Shown: in pieces, positions 1-12,200 of the stretch
Numbering within the stretch: position 1 is the first letter of the stretch
How the letters are laid out: each line of letters begins with the position of its first letter
NCBI GenBank assembly: GCA_009746045.1
Contig: RPFO01000299.1
Coordinates: forward strand, 1,938,807-2,002,806
DNA: 64,000 bases
Source of the DNA: Mesostigma viride
Taxonomy: Eukaryota > Streptophyta > Mesostigmatophyceae > Mesostigmatales > Mesostigmataceae
Reading direction: 5' to 3'
The notes under the pieces: model-generated
The model's database searches: none
Told to the model about the DNA's origin: nothing
Seen by the model: only the letters and a program-made list of their open reading frames with translations
Made by a program: the position numbers and the translations under genes

Positions 1-271
1 TAGGCATGTATTGCGTGGCCCTGCTGCACCTGCCAATGCAGTACTCGCTCCTGTCTTTCTGGTTGCCACCTCAGAAGCGCCTCTCTACATCATCGTCACC
101 CTGTTTTTATTTTCAGATGCTTCATTATATCCTATTAACGTTCTTCTGGTCACCTGTTTTGGCCACTGGTCCTGACCCTTACTCCCTGCGATGCCCCCCC
201 TGTTTCCATCACCTGGCCTTGCCCATGGCTCTCGGCTGCTCTCCTGGCCCCCCCTCACCTCCTGCTGCCAG
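1..271 (+). other. Partial intron upstream of the first visible helicase exon
   Basis: No coding exon is seen here. Helicase motif I (GSGKT-like) and the Q motif, which must precede the first visible exon, are absent, so the 5' part of the gene lies outside the window. The stretch ends in a pyrimidine-rich tract and a CAG acceptor at 269-271. Confidence 0.6.
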
Positions 272-3200
272 CCTTCCTCATCCCCATGCTGGAGAAGTTG
301 CAGCAGCACTCCAAGCGCGCGGGCGCACGGGGCCTCATCCTATCACCCACACGTGAGCTGGCGCTGCAGTCCTACAAGGTGCGTGTGGTGCCATCCGTCA
401 CATGTGTGTGCTGCTTGCCGCCCAGTAAGCGTGTGCCGCTTGCCACTTCTCAACGGGTGCCACTTTTTTCTATACGTTACCCAGACTTTGGCCACATAGA
501 TCTTTCTGTACGTCGTGCCTTTTGGGGGACTAATATGTGCCCTTGTAGGGGACTATTCCGTGGCTTCTCTTACTTGGAAATGCTGCCCCCCCCTATGGAA
601 GAGCGCTGGTTGCACTGTCATCGAAAACCCTTCCCACACCCCATGCACTTGGGTGTGCTGTTGCCTCCCTCTCCCTTGCCGCATGCCCTTCCCCTTGCCG
701 CATGCCTCCCCCTTGCTGCCCTGCCCCCAGTTTTTGCTCCAGCTGGGCCACTTCACCAACCTCAAGTCCGCCGTGCTGGTGGGAGGCGACAGCATGGAGA
801 TGCAGGTGCGTGCCGGCCGACAGGGCAGGTGCGTGGCAGCAGGCAGTGCAACTGTGTGGCAATCGGCTGTTTGTTACCGCTCACCACGTTGTCGGCTTTG
901 TGTGGTGGTCAATGGAGATTTCGCATGATGTTAGGGCTCGGGCCGGCGTGCAACAATGTGGCTTTGCTTGGGCCCGACCCACCGACTCCAAGGCCCATGG
1001 CCAATGTCATGTCCATGTCGTGCCACAATTCAAGAAACCAGTGGCCTTGTCCAGGAGCGTTGGCGGTCGATCTCAGCGTTGCAAGGCTGCGGTTGGCAAT
1101 AGGCAGAGTATGTTGATGTGACTTTGCTTCTCAGGCCATGTGAACGGGTCGGATATGGTGTCTCTAGTGCCTCTGCACCCCATGTCTAACATACCAGTGG
1201 AGCCATCATTACGGCCGCCCCCTTCCTCTGCTGTGCGTGGGGGCCCCTGGGACGGCCAGTTTGAGGCACTGTCCAAGAACCCAGACATCATCATCGCGAC
1301 ACCTGGCCGGCTGATGCACCACCTGACGGAGGTGGACGGTTTCAACCTGCGCAATGTGGAGTATATCGTGTTTGATGAGGTGGGTGGTTGCATGCGCAAA
1401 GACACACATGCGCGCGTGAGTCACACACACAAGCACAAAAGCACGCGTCAGAGCAATTGCTTTTGGCGGCACAGCCGACCGTATGTAGTCTTCGAAAATA
1501 TTGTAGCATAGTTGCGTATGCAGTGTGTGGGCATATCGTGCATCATGGGCGGTACATGGTTGAGCAGGTCCCTCAGGGTGATGCGGTGCGGCAACTGTAT
1601 CGTGTGGCAGCAGAGCATTGTTGGCTGCAACTCGGGCGGGGTGGTTGGATGTGCCTGCTGCACTCACGTTGGATGGGGGGTCATACCGTATGAGGCAGTC
1701 AGAGACAGGCACGTGCAGGATTGTCATGGGCCCCGACTTCGTGTTTATCTTAAATGGACACTTGTTGCTGTTTTAAATGGACAAGATTGTTGTCATCTTA
1801 CATGAACACACTCAGTATGAGTGGCACGGCATGGGTCCGTGGTGGTAGCCTGCTTGCCAGCAAGGGGGTGACATTGCTGCTCCAGGTGTTGGTGTTGGTG
1901 TTGGTGGTGGTGGAGGTCGTTGCTGCAGTGCTTGGGTGGATGTTTGATGTCATACGTGGGTAGTAATTGGCAAGTAGAGGCTGCAATCTGTGCTTTTACC
2001 TTCTGGCCCTTGTCCCAGCTCCTAAAAAGTGTCTAATATGCCACCGCGGATTCACCCAAGCGCACGCAACTATTATGGGCGTTACAACACTTGTCATGTT
2101 TGCTCCCTCCCTTTGCCCTGTGTGTTCCCTCCCTCCCGTTGCCCTGTGTGTTCCCTTTCTCCCTTTTTCATGGGACTTTGCAGCATGGGCAGCACAGGAT
2201 GTTTTGCTGACGCCTGTGCCTGCTCTACTGTAGTCTGCACGGCTGTTCTGTTCAGACGCTCTTTCCGTTTCCCGCCTCCCATCGTGGGAGATGCGCGCTG
2301 GGGCCGCGCGTTTCGGAGCCTGTTGCCACACGCGCACGGCTTTCTCTTTTCACCTTTTGCATGGCTGGACCTGGCCTGGCTGCATACCTGGCCACCATGT
2401 CATGTCATTGTGGCTGATGCCCTGGCCATGGTGCGCTCTTCGTCTCGTAACTCCCGTCGTCCTGGCTCTCCCTGGCATGTCCCTGGCTTGGCGGATGACA
2501 GGCCGACCGCATGTTCGAGCAGGGCTTTGCGGAGCAGCTGCGGCTCATCATGGGGCAGCTGGGGCCGCAGCGGCAGGTGAGTCGATGCGAACGGGTCGTA
2601 GAGCCGGACATGGATGCTGGCAGGGGTAGGTAGGGCATACTCCTTTGTAGAGCCGGACACGGATGCTGGTAGGGGTAGGTAGGGCATACTCCTTTGTAGT
2701 GCCGGACACGGATGCTGGTAGGGGTAGGTAGGGCATACTCCTTTGTAGAGCCGGACACGGATGCTGGCAGGGGTAGGTAGGGCATGCTCCTTTGTAGAGC
2801 CGGACACGGATGCTGGTAGGGGTAGGTAGGGCATACTCCTTTGTAGAGCCGGACACGGATGCTGGTAGGGGTAGGTAGGGCATACTCCTTTGTAGAGCCG
2901 GACACGGATGCTGGTAGGGGTAGGTAGGGCATACTCCTTTGTAGAGCCGGACACGGATGCTGGTAGGGGTAGGTAGGGCATGCTCCTTTGTAGAGCCGGA
3001 CACGGATGCTGGTAGGGGTAGGTAGGGCATGCTCCTTTGTAGAGCCGGACACGGATGCTGGTAGGGGTAGGTAGGGCATACTCCTTTGTTGTAGGTAAGG
3101 CATACTAGTTAGCTTTTTCGGTAGGGCAAACTGGTTTGCTTTACTTCGGCATACTTGTTTGTTTTAGGTAGGGCATACTGGTTTGTTTTAGATAGGGCAT

Positions 3201-6200
3201 ACTGGTCTGTTTTAGGTAGGACATACTGGTTTGTCCCTTATCCCACTTGGATTCCCCTGCCTGCCTGGAAGCGCGTTTCCTCTCTCTTCATATGGATAGT
3301 GTTGCCACTGTGTATGCTGGTCCACGTTTCGCCTGCACGTCCCACATGCCTGCCTCAAGTCTCCCTGTGCCCTGCCGTACGCTGACCTTATGCATGGCAC
3401 ACACGTTTCATGTGGCAACGCCGCTTCCATGTGGTGGTGCCTGATCTGTGGTGCCGCCCTTGTCTCGCGTCGTCTCGTCGGGTCCTTAGTCGCTGCTGTT
3501 CAGCGCCACACTGCCGCGCATGCTGGCCGACTTCGCGCGCGCGGGGCTGCGCGAGCCCAAGCTGGTGCGGCTCGACGCGGAGGCCCAGATTAGCCCCGAC
3601 TTGGAGATGCGCTTCTTCATGGTGAGGGGGGAGGGGGGGGGAGGGGGAGGGGGAGGGGGAGGGGGAGGGGGAGGGGGGAGGGGGGAGGGGGAGGGGGGAG
3701 GGGGGAGGGGGGAGGGGGAGGGGGAGGGGGGAGGGGAGGGGGGAGGGGGAGGGGGGAGGGGGAGGGGGAGGGGGGATAGGGCCATCAAGGAGGGAGGGGG
3801 GAGGGGGAGGGGGGATAGGGCCATCAAGGAGGGAGGGGGGAGGGGGAGGGGGGACAGGGCCATCAAGGAGGGAGGGGAGATGGGGTATTTAGGGAGCCTG
3901 AGGGGTCTTTGGCGGGGGTCGGCGGTTTGTGCGGGGGGTTGTGTGGGGTGATGAGGAGGGGGGTGGGGGATATGCGAGGTGGCGTGGGAAGGGGGGCAGA
4001 ATGGGGTTCAAGAAAAACGAAAAGGGGAGGTGAGCGGAACTGCGCTGTCTTGGCCAAGGTGTTCAGGTTGGGTACGGGCAACGATGGGACCAGGGGCAGT
4101 CCATCGGCAGGCGGCAGTGGGCCTTACAATGCTGAAAATGGCCACATCTTGCGACTACTCTTCGTCACCTTCCCTGCGTTTCGCCCCCCAATATTTCTCC
4201 TGTTGATATGGGCCTTGCCATCATATAGCCCAAGTGATGGCTTGTATTCTCTTTGCTCCCATGAAAAAACTGATGATGCACAAAGCATATTTTAGATAGC
4301 ACTGCGTATGTTTCCCCTTCCTCCCCCCCCCCCCCCCCCACGACTGCAAACACACACAGGTGCGCGACCAGGACAAAGTGGGCTCCCTGCTCTACGTGCT
4401 CAAGGAGGTGGTCGCCGAGGGGCAGCAGACGGTGAGCGGTATCAGCAGAAGGGTATATGCTAGCAGCGGGGTGCATGAGAGTTGGGTGGCGGCCCCTTGG
4501 CCGTCTGTGGTTTGGTGGCATCATGATGTGGGGTGATGGAGCGGGCCGCCCACATGCCTTGGTTGTAAGGTTGGTCCACCCTGTGGTTCACCCTGCGTGG
4601 TTCCAGGTTGATCCTCTGTGTTCTTATCGCGCTTGTAAATCTGCGGGATGGTTGCAACTCTGCGGTGCATCCGTCGGTTGGCATGAGGTGTACCGACACT
4701 GTGATTGCTGCCTTTTCCACGTGCACCACGGCCACAAGATACTGTTATGAGTTGAGCTGGCAATAAGGGGTAGTTTCTTTTGTTCTAGTGTTGCTCCTCC
4801 TCTCTTGTCTAGCCTTGCTCTCTTTCTTTCTCGTGTTGCTCTCCCTCTCTTGTCTAGCCTTGCTCTCTTTCTCTGTCGTGTCGCTCCTCCTCTCTTGTCT
4901 AGCCTTGCTCTCTTTCTCTCTCGTGTTGCTCCTACAATCTGGTTCACGTAACCATGGCTTCGCACGTTACATCCCTATGTCCGTGTGGGACCGGCTCTAC
5001 TGCTGCTCCTCTCCCGACACTCCCCTTCCCCCCTGACCATGGCCCATGCCGACCGCGCACGCCAGATCGTGTTCACTTGCACGCGGCATCACGTGGAGTT
5101 CCTGCACACCATCCTGGAGGCGGTCGGCATCCCGTGCTCCATGGTCTACGGCGCGCTCGACCAAACCGCGCGCAAGATCCACACTGCAAAGTTCCGCAAC
5201 AGGACTACGGTGAGGGCCGCGCTCGAGGGGGCAGGGGGGGGAAGGGTGGGGTGGGGGTGGGGTGGGGGTGGGGGTGGGGTGGGGTGGGGTGGGGATGGGG
5301 GTCGGGGTGGGGGTGGGGTGGGGGTGGGGGTGGGGGTGGGGTGGGGTGGGGTGGGGTGGGGGTGGGGGTGGGGTGGGGGTGGGGGTGGGGGTGGGGGTGG
5401 GGGTGGGGGTGGGGTGGGGGTGGGGAAGTGGGGATGCGGGGGTGAGAGGAGAATTGAAGTGTGTGTGTGGGGGGGGGGATTCATCCAGAAGAATAAGAGC
5501 ATGTGATGGTCGCGAGCGTTGTCAATGGGGGGATGGCCTGTCATGTGGCCTATGCCGCTGCTGCACGGCCCACCATGCTATGCCACCCGTTGGTGAATGT
5601 CGCCAAGTCTCTTACTTGCCCCTCGCAACGCGTCAACACCCACCAACCGACCACTCCCCTCCCCCTGCTGCCAGATGGTGCTGATAACCACCGATGTGGC
5701 GGCGCGCGGTATCGACATCCCCCTGCTGGACAACGTCATCAACTACGGTGGGTGGCCACGTATGGGGCGTGTTGCATGCTGGTGGTGGGCACCGTCATCA
5801 ACTGCTCTGGGTGGCCACGTATGGGGCATGTTGCATGCTGGTGGTGGGCGACGTCATCAACTACGGTGGGTGGGTAGGCACGAGGCGTGCTGCTTGGTTG
5901 GGTACAGGAGGTGAAGACCAAGTAGGGTGCATGCGCACATCAACCATGGCGCGTGGGTATGCCAAGGGAGATGTGAGTGGTGGTGGAGGGGACACCAACT
6001 GGGGTGCATGGGCATGCCAGCTAGGGAACGTGGGTGTGTGCCATGGGGAAGGCTCATGTCATGTCATGTCATGTCATCAGGTTTGGAAGCAGAAGAGTGG
6101 GTGCACTTGCCCCCCGGGCGGTGCCACCTCCCTCTTGCTTGCTGTCGACACGCCACTCACAGGGCAAGACATGCGCAAGGCGTTGCCAGCTTCATGTTGG

Positions 6201-9200
6201 AAGCCCGACTGTTGCCGTTCCTCAATGGGCACGCAGGGGTGGATCACGACCACCCCGTGAACGGCATTGTGTATGGACTAGATGTATAGTATATAAGACC
6301 ACCCCGTGAACGGCATTGTATATGGACTAGATGTATAGTATATAAGACCACCCCGTGAACGGCATTATATATGGACTAGATGTAAAGTATATAAGACCAC
6401 CCCGTGAACGGCATTGTGTATGGACTAGATGTATAGTATATAAGACCACCCCGTGAACGGCGTTATATATGGACTAGATGTATTGTATATAAGACCACCC
6501 CGTGAACGGCATTATATATGGACTAGATGTATAGTATATAAGACCACCCCGTGAACGGCGTTATATATGGACTAGATGTAAAGTATATAAGACCACCCCG
6601 TGAACGGCATTGTGTATGGACTAGATGTATAGTATATAAGGCCACCCCGTGAACGGCGTAATATATGGACTAGATGTATTGTATATAAGACCACCCCGTG
6701 AACGGCATTATATATGGACTAGATGTATAGTTTATAAGGCCACCCCGTGAACGGCGTTATATATGGACTAGATGTATAGTATATAAGACCACCCCGTGAA
6801 CGGCATCGTATATGGACTAGATGTATAGTATATAAGACCACCCCGTGAACGGCATTATATATGGACTAGATGTAAAGTATATAAGACCACCCCGTGAACG
6901 GCATTGTGTATGGACTAGATGTATAGTATATAAGACCACCCCGTGAACGGCATTATATATGGACTAGATGTATAGTATATAAGACCACCCCGTGAACGGC
7001 ATTGTGTATGGACTAGATGTATAGTATATAAGACCACCCCGTGAACGGCATTATATATGGACTAGATGTATAGTATATAAGATGTATAATAGATACTAGA
7101 TGTATAGTAAATAAGGCTCAAAGAGTCCTGCTGGGCCACTTGTCTCGTGTGTACGGCTGCCCTCCGCGACCTGTCTGTGACCTGTTGGCTGTTGGCCCAC
7201 CGTCCACCCCCTGCCTATGTGGCCCTGCGCAACCGCCTCTGCGCTCTCAACCCACACGCGTTCCTCTCTGCGCTATTTGATTCTGGCAGACTTCCCACCC
7301 AAGCCCAAGCTCTTCGTCCACCGTGTAGGCCGCGCGGCGCGTGCGGGCCGGCCAGGTGTCGCCTACTCATTCGTGACGGCAGAGGAGGTGCGTGGCGGCA
7401 TGAGGCGGGCATAGCATGCTACATGTCGTGTTGTCGTAATCCGTGCAGCTGATACTTCGACCTGCTGCTCACCTGTGCCATGGTAGGGCGGAGCACGATG
7501 AAGAAGACTTTGCCATATGGGGAAAAAAGTCTCAATGATTATGTCTGCGCTCTCTATGCCATTTCGTAGTCAGCACACGCGCTGGAGCCGTGCTCATGCT
7601 CTCGGCTCATAATGGTGTGCAACTGCTCACTGAGCACAATATTGCACATAATTGCATACAACTGCACATAATTGCACATCGCTGCGTGCACCTGCGCAAT
7701 GAGCACAGTATTGCGGCAAGAAGCGGAGCATATACCAGATACGTTGCTCCAGCACGCGTGGGGGCCGATGTTTGTTGGACACCCACGCCCCCGCCCTGCA
7801 GCAGGTTGCCTCTCCGAGTGCCGTAGCTCACGATCCTGTGCGCTGCGTCGAACGTGGCATTGGCCGTGAGCAAGCAGCATCAGGAGCGCGCCCGTTCTTT
7901 CTGGAACAGGCGGACGATTGTCTGGATTCCATTGTTTAACTCACGTAGGACCGCGCTGGTGCCGCGGCATGACTGCGATGCTGCGCCGCCAATGGGCTGG
8001 CCGCTGCTGCTTTTTGGGGGCTGGGCCTGTGGGTGCTTCCTTCTGGTGGTCGCTGCCTTTTTGTTCACGCTCTCTTCTCACTCTGTTATATTCCTCTTGC
8101 ACCCACGGCTCTTACGGGCAGGTTGTCCCTGGATGAATTCCTGACATGTCAGCATCCCCTTTTCCAGGCACACGCAAGCGTGCCATTCCTGCCTGACTCC
8201 CTAGAGCTGCGGAAGGCTTCCCTCTTCCAACACATAGGATTTTCGGTCACTCGACCACTTTTCTTCCTACCGTTGTCTGGCCCTCCCTCCCTCAGGCGCC
8301 CTACATGGTGGACCTGCATCTGTTCCTCTCGCGCCCGTTCCGCGTGGCATCGGGCGGTGACGCGGTGGATGTGGACTGGCGCTCCAACGCGTCCGGCAGC
8401 ATTATTGGCTCCATGCCACAGGTGGGGGGGGCAGGCTGGCAAGAAGAGCGGGGACATTGGGTCAACTTGAACCGGCAAGAAGGGAAAGGGTTAAGCTGGC
8501 ATTATTGTCATGATAGCAGTAATGATTTTGGTGGTGCTACCAGCACGTGGACTGCAAAGCAAAGGTGAAAGAATGAAAGTAACGGAAGTATGACGGTCTC
8601 TCACGTGGCAGGGCATGCATAGGGGCAAGCGAACTATGAATGGTGATTTATGTAGCTTCCACTTCTGTAGGTCGGAGGGCCGCACTCCCTTCATTTGCTT
8701 GTCCGTGCTCTCTTTGACAGGGCTAGGGCAAGAAGGGCGACGGGTTAATCAGACCATCTGGCAGACATGGCAGCAACAGCTTCGCTGCAGTATTGGCCAG
8801 CATGACGTGTGCGACATGTTTGAAACTGTTTTGTTTTCATCAGGGTATCTTTTTGTTGTGTCAATAGTAGTAGGAATCTGGGTATTTGTGTAGTAAGGTA
8901 TGTGAAACTGTGGAGGGATGCGTGGTGCACTGAGCTGACTCCTGCCGGTCGCACCGGATGGTAGCAGGCGGGAGCACCACCCCGAAGGATGGAGAACCAA
9001 GCAGACCAGGCCGCTTTATCTTTAATGATTTCATGATAGCAATCACCCAGCACCAATTCCAGAATCGTGGGCCACAATATGCCATGCTGCTAGCGATTAG
9101 GGGGCCATGTGTCATGTGTCCCTTTTCCCTTGTCTTTTTCCCATTTCACATGCTCTTCATTTACATAATGTGTCTATGTCATGCCCCTTTTCCCCTGTCT

Positions 9201-12200
9201 CCCTGCCATGCCTTTTCCCCATGCCCCTCCGTCTTCATCCCCTCGTCTGTGGCTCATCCCCTGCCGCCATACATACTCTTTAACATATCTTTTGCTTCCC
9301 GCATCCGGCCCACCGAGCACCCTGCAGTCGCTGGCTGACCACTGGACGGAGCATGTGAGGGGCGTGATGGACGGCAAGATGGACATGGAGGCCATGCTCA
9401 AGGTGGGCGCGCGTCGGTCGGTCTGTATGACTATCTAGATGATACTGCTTATTAAATGAAAGTGCTGTTTGTATTCAAATAGTGTCTGATCCCGGTGCAC
9501 ATGCTGCTCGTGTTGTACTAGTAGTAAATGGACTGAAGAGATGCTGTATATATCATGTGTCTGCTAACAGTGTGTGCTGCCCGTATGTTCTAGATTTGAC
9601 CAGGTGGATTGTGTACTACGATCTAGTTGTTGTGCGTGCCGTTATGCTCAAGCACGACGCCCAGGTAGGCTGGCATGCTGAAGGGTGCATAAAGGCGCAG
9701 CCGTGCCCAGCTGCTAATGCCAGGTGTGATGTTTCTGAGGCCCGCATACGATATGAGCACGAAGGGAAGGCGCATGCCTGCGGGGACACCGTCCTTGGGG
9801 GATAGGTTGCCAAACGCCGAAATATAGCTAAAGCAGGGTACTAGCTGTAGGGTACCCCACAACGCCGCCCGTATCGAAAACTGACGGAAGCACCTGACTG
9901 CTCTGTTGGCCACACGCCGGGCACAGGTGACGGAGCGCGCACACAGCCACTATGTGAAGACACGGCCCAAGGCGTCAGCCGAATCGGTGCGGCGCGCGCA
10001 CAAGCTGCCACGGGGGGGCATCCACCCAATGTTCCTCGAGGTATGCTGGCAGACGCATCCACACACTCACTGGCCGATGCAGTGGTTTACACTGATGCGG
10101 TGGGCAGCAAGCATGCCTCGGGCGGTCCCATCGGCTCCGGAATGTAGATAGATGCACAAGTGTGGCTTCTTGCTCTCACACACAGTGGCCTTTTCTGCGG
10201 TAAGTGTCCTCGGTTTCCTCCCTCGCGACCCTCGGATGGCACACCGTGAGGCAGCACGGGGGTGACCGATATATGACTGCGAGAGCTGGAACTTGTGTCT
10301 ATGCGGCATGATGATGCCTTGCTGTCCGCATGGCCCCCCACGCCCGCGCGCGGCGGAGTGTCCTGTGGACTGTGCCCTGCTTGGATGTCGTGCGCAGCCA
10401 CCCGGGGGCACCCACGTGTGTCGCTGTGGCCTCCACTTCTGACAGCTTGACCGCTTTTCTCTGCATCTTCTCAAGGCAGCGGCGTAAAGCGCTTGGTCCC
10501 CACTTTACATCTGGCTCCTGCCTTGGGGGTTTTGTGCGCATTTGCGTGGGCGGTGCGTCGTGGTTGTGCATGCAGGGCGACAAGACCGCCGCGGCCGTGG
10601 CCGACTTTGTCTCCCACTTGAAGAAGTTCCGGTACGCTCCGCCCCGCGGGTGCCCTGTTGTATGCAACATGCCGGTCTTTTGCCCCCTATTCCATGTGCC
10701 GGACTTTTGCCCCCTACTCCATGTGCCACAGGGTTCGGGACGGTACCCAACATTGGTCCCCCGGTCCCGGTCCCCGCAGGAAGTACTTCTCAAGGGAGCC
10801 CGGTACCTGTGACGGGCGCCCGCGGCCGGTACCCGCAGGAAAGCCCAAGCGCACAGAACAACCCAAGTCAGCCGGCGGAGAGCGGTTACAGATGCCAGAA
10901 TGATGAGTCATGCCAGGCAGTACCGAGGCTTTTGATTCGTGTGTACTATACTACAAGCCAAGAAAATTTACTTCAGCATAGTAAGTGGCGACTCGGACGA
11001 CTCAGCACTCGGCACTAGGCACTCCAGTCACTCTCAAGACGGCCAATCTCGCCTGTAGGGCCGCCGGGCTGGGTACTGATACCGGGTCCCGGATGCGACC
11101 GGATCCATGCTGGCCAACCCGGTCCCGGTACCCAGCTTTTGAAGCCCGACCCGGTACCGGTATCGTTACTAACAATACCGGGGACCGGTACCAGTTTTTT
11201 CCGGTAGTACCGGGTACCGTCCCGAACCCTAATGTGCCAGTCGTTTGCCCCCTACTCCATGTGCCGGACTTATAACCCCTATTCCATGTGCCGGTCTTTT
11301 TCCCCCTATTCTATGTGCCGGTCTTTTCCCCCCTATTCCATGTGCCGGTCTTTTTCCCCCTATTCCATGTGCCGGTCTTTTTCCCCCTAGTCCATGTGCC
11401 GGACTTTGGCCCCCTATTCCATGTGCTGGGCAGAAGACCTCTGGTTGTGCCCCGTGTCTGTGGGGCTGGGCACACCTGCGCTGGCTCTCGAGGGGCATCA
11501 TTTGACCGTGGCTGTCTTCCTGCAGGTTCAATCCAGCCCTGACCGTGCTGACCTCGCCGGTTGACGGTGTGCCCTTGGTTACGTTTGGGTACGAGGGGGT
11601 ACCCTTGGCCGGCGTACTTGTGTTGGGTGCAAGTATCGCATCGTATGGGATACTTTCAGCGTGCCAGCGTACTTGGATGCCACCACGGTGCTGTGCCCCC
11701 TCGTCGCCCCTTTACTGCCTGCTGTTTCAACGCGCCGCGGCGTGTGCGGTGCCGGCTATAGGGTTTTGCTGACATTCGTCAACGCAGTCTGCCGGGCATG
11801 TAACGTTTTCCTGCTATGGCACATCCACTTGTCCACGGCGCGCACTCGTCCACAATCCCTCCCATGAGCCTTATGAACGGCTATGGTATTTAGTGATCGT
11901 AAATAGCTTATTGTCGTGTCTGTTGTATGCCTGGCCCTGCCCCACCAGGCCCAAGGAGACGGTGCTGGAAATGGAGGCGTCGGGCATCAAGAAGTCCCAG
12001 GTAGGCTCCATGTTACATGCCCCCCCGGTGTTTTGTGCAGGGCAGAAGCTCGACGCGGGGGGGGGGGGGGCGGTTAGAGGGGGTAGAGCCTCCTGTCGCT
12101 TCTTAAAGGATGGGTCTTCATAGCTGTTTAGATATCTTAAGTAAAGAGGTTTTTTTCTTGTTTATTGTGCATGGCTTGTTGTGTGGCACGGAGCGGCCAT

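Noticed and set aside
2400-3103. Minus-strand ORFs with [10 protein letters not shown] repeats
   Set aside because: Translation of the 49-bp minisatellite in a helicase intron, overlapping a real plus-strand exon.
11526-11592. Possible helicase exon ([11 protein letters not shown]) after a TGCAG
   Set aside because: Exon 10576-10631 joins directly and in phase with 11949-12000 to give the conserved RPKETVLE block. Including this segment breaks that match and the phase.
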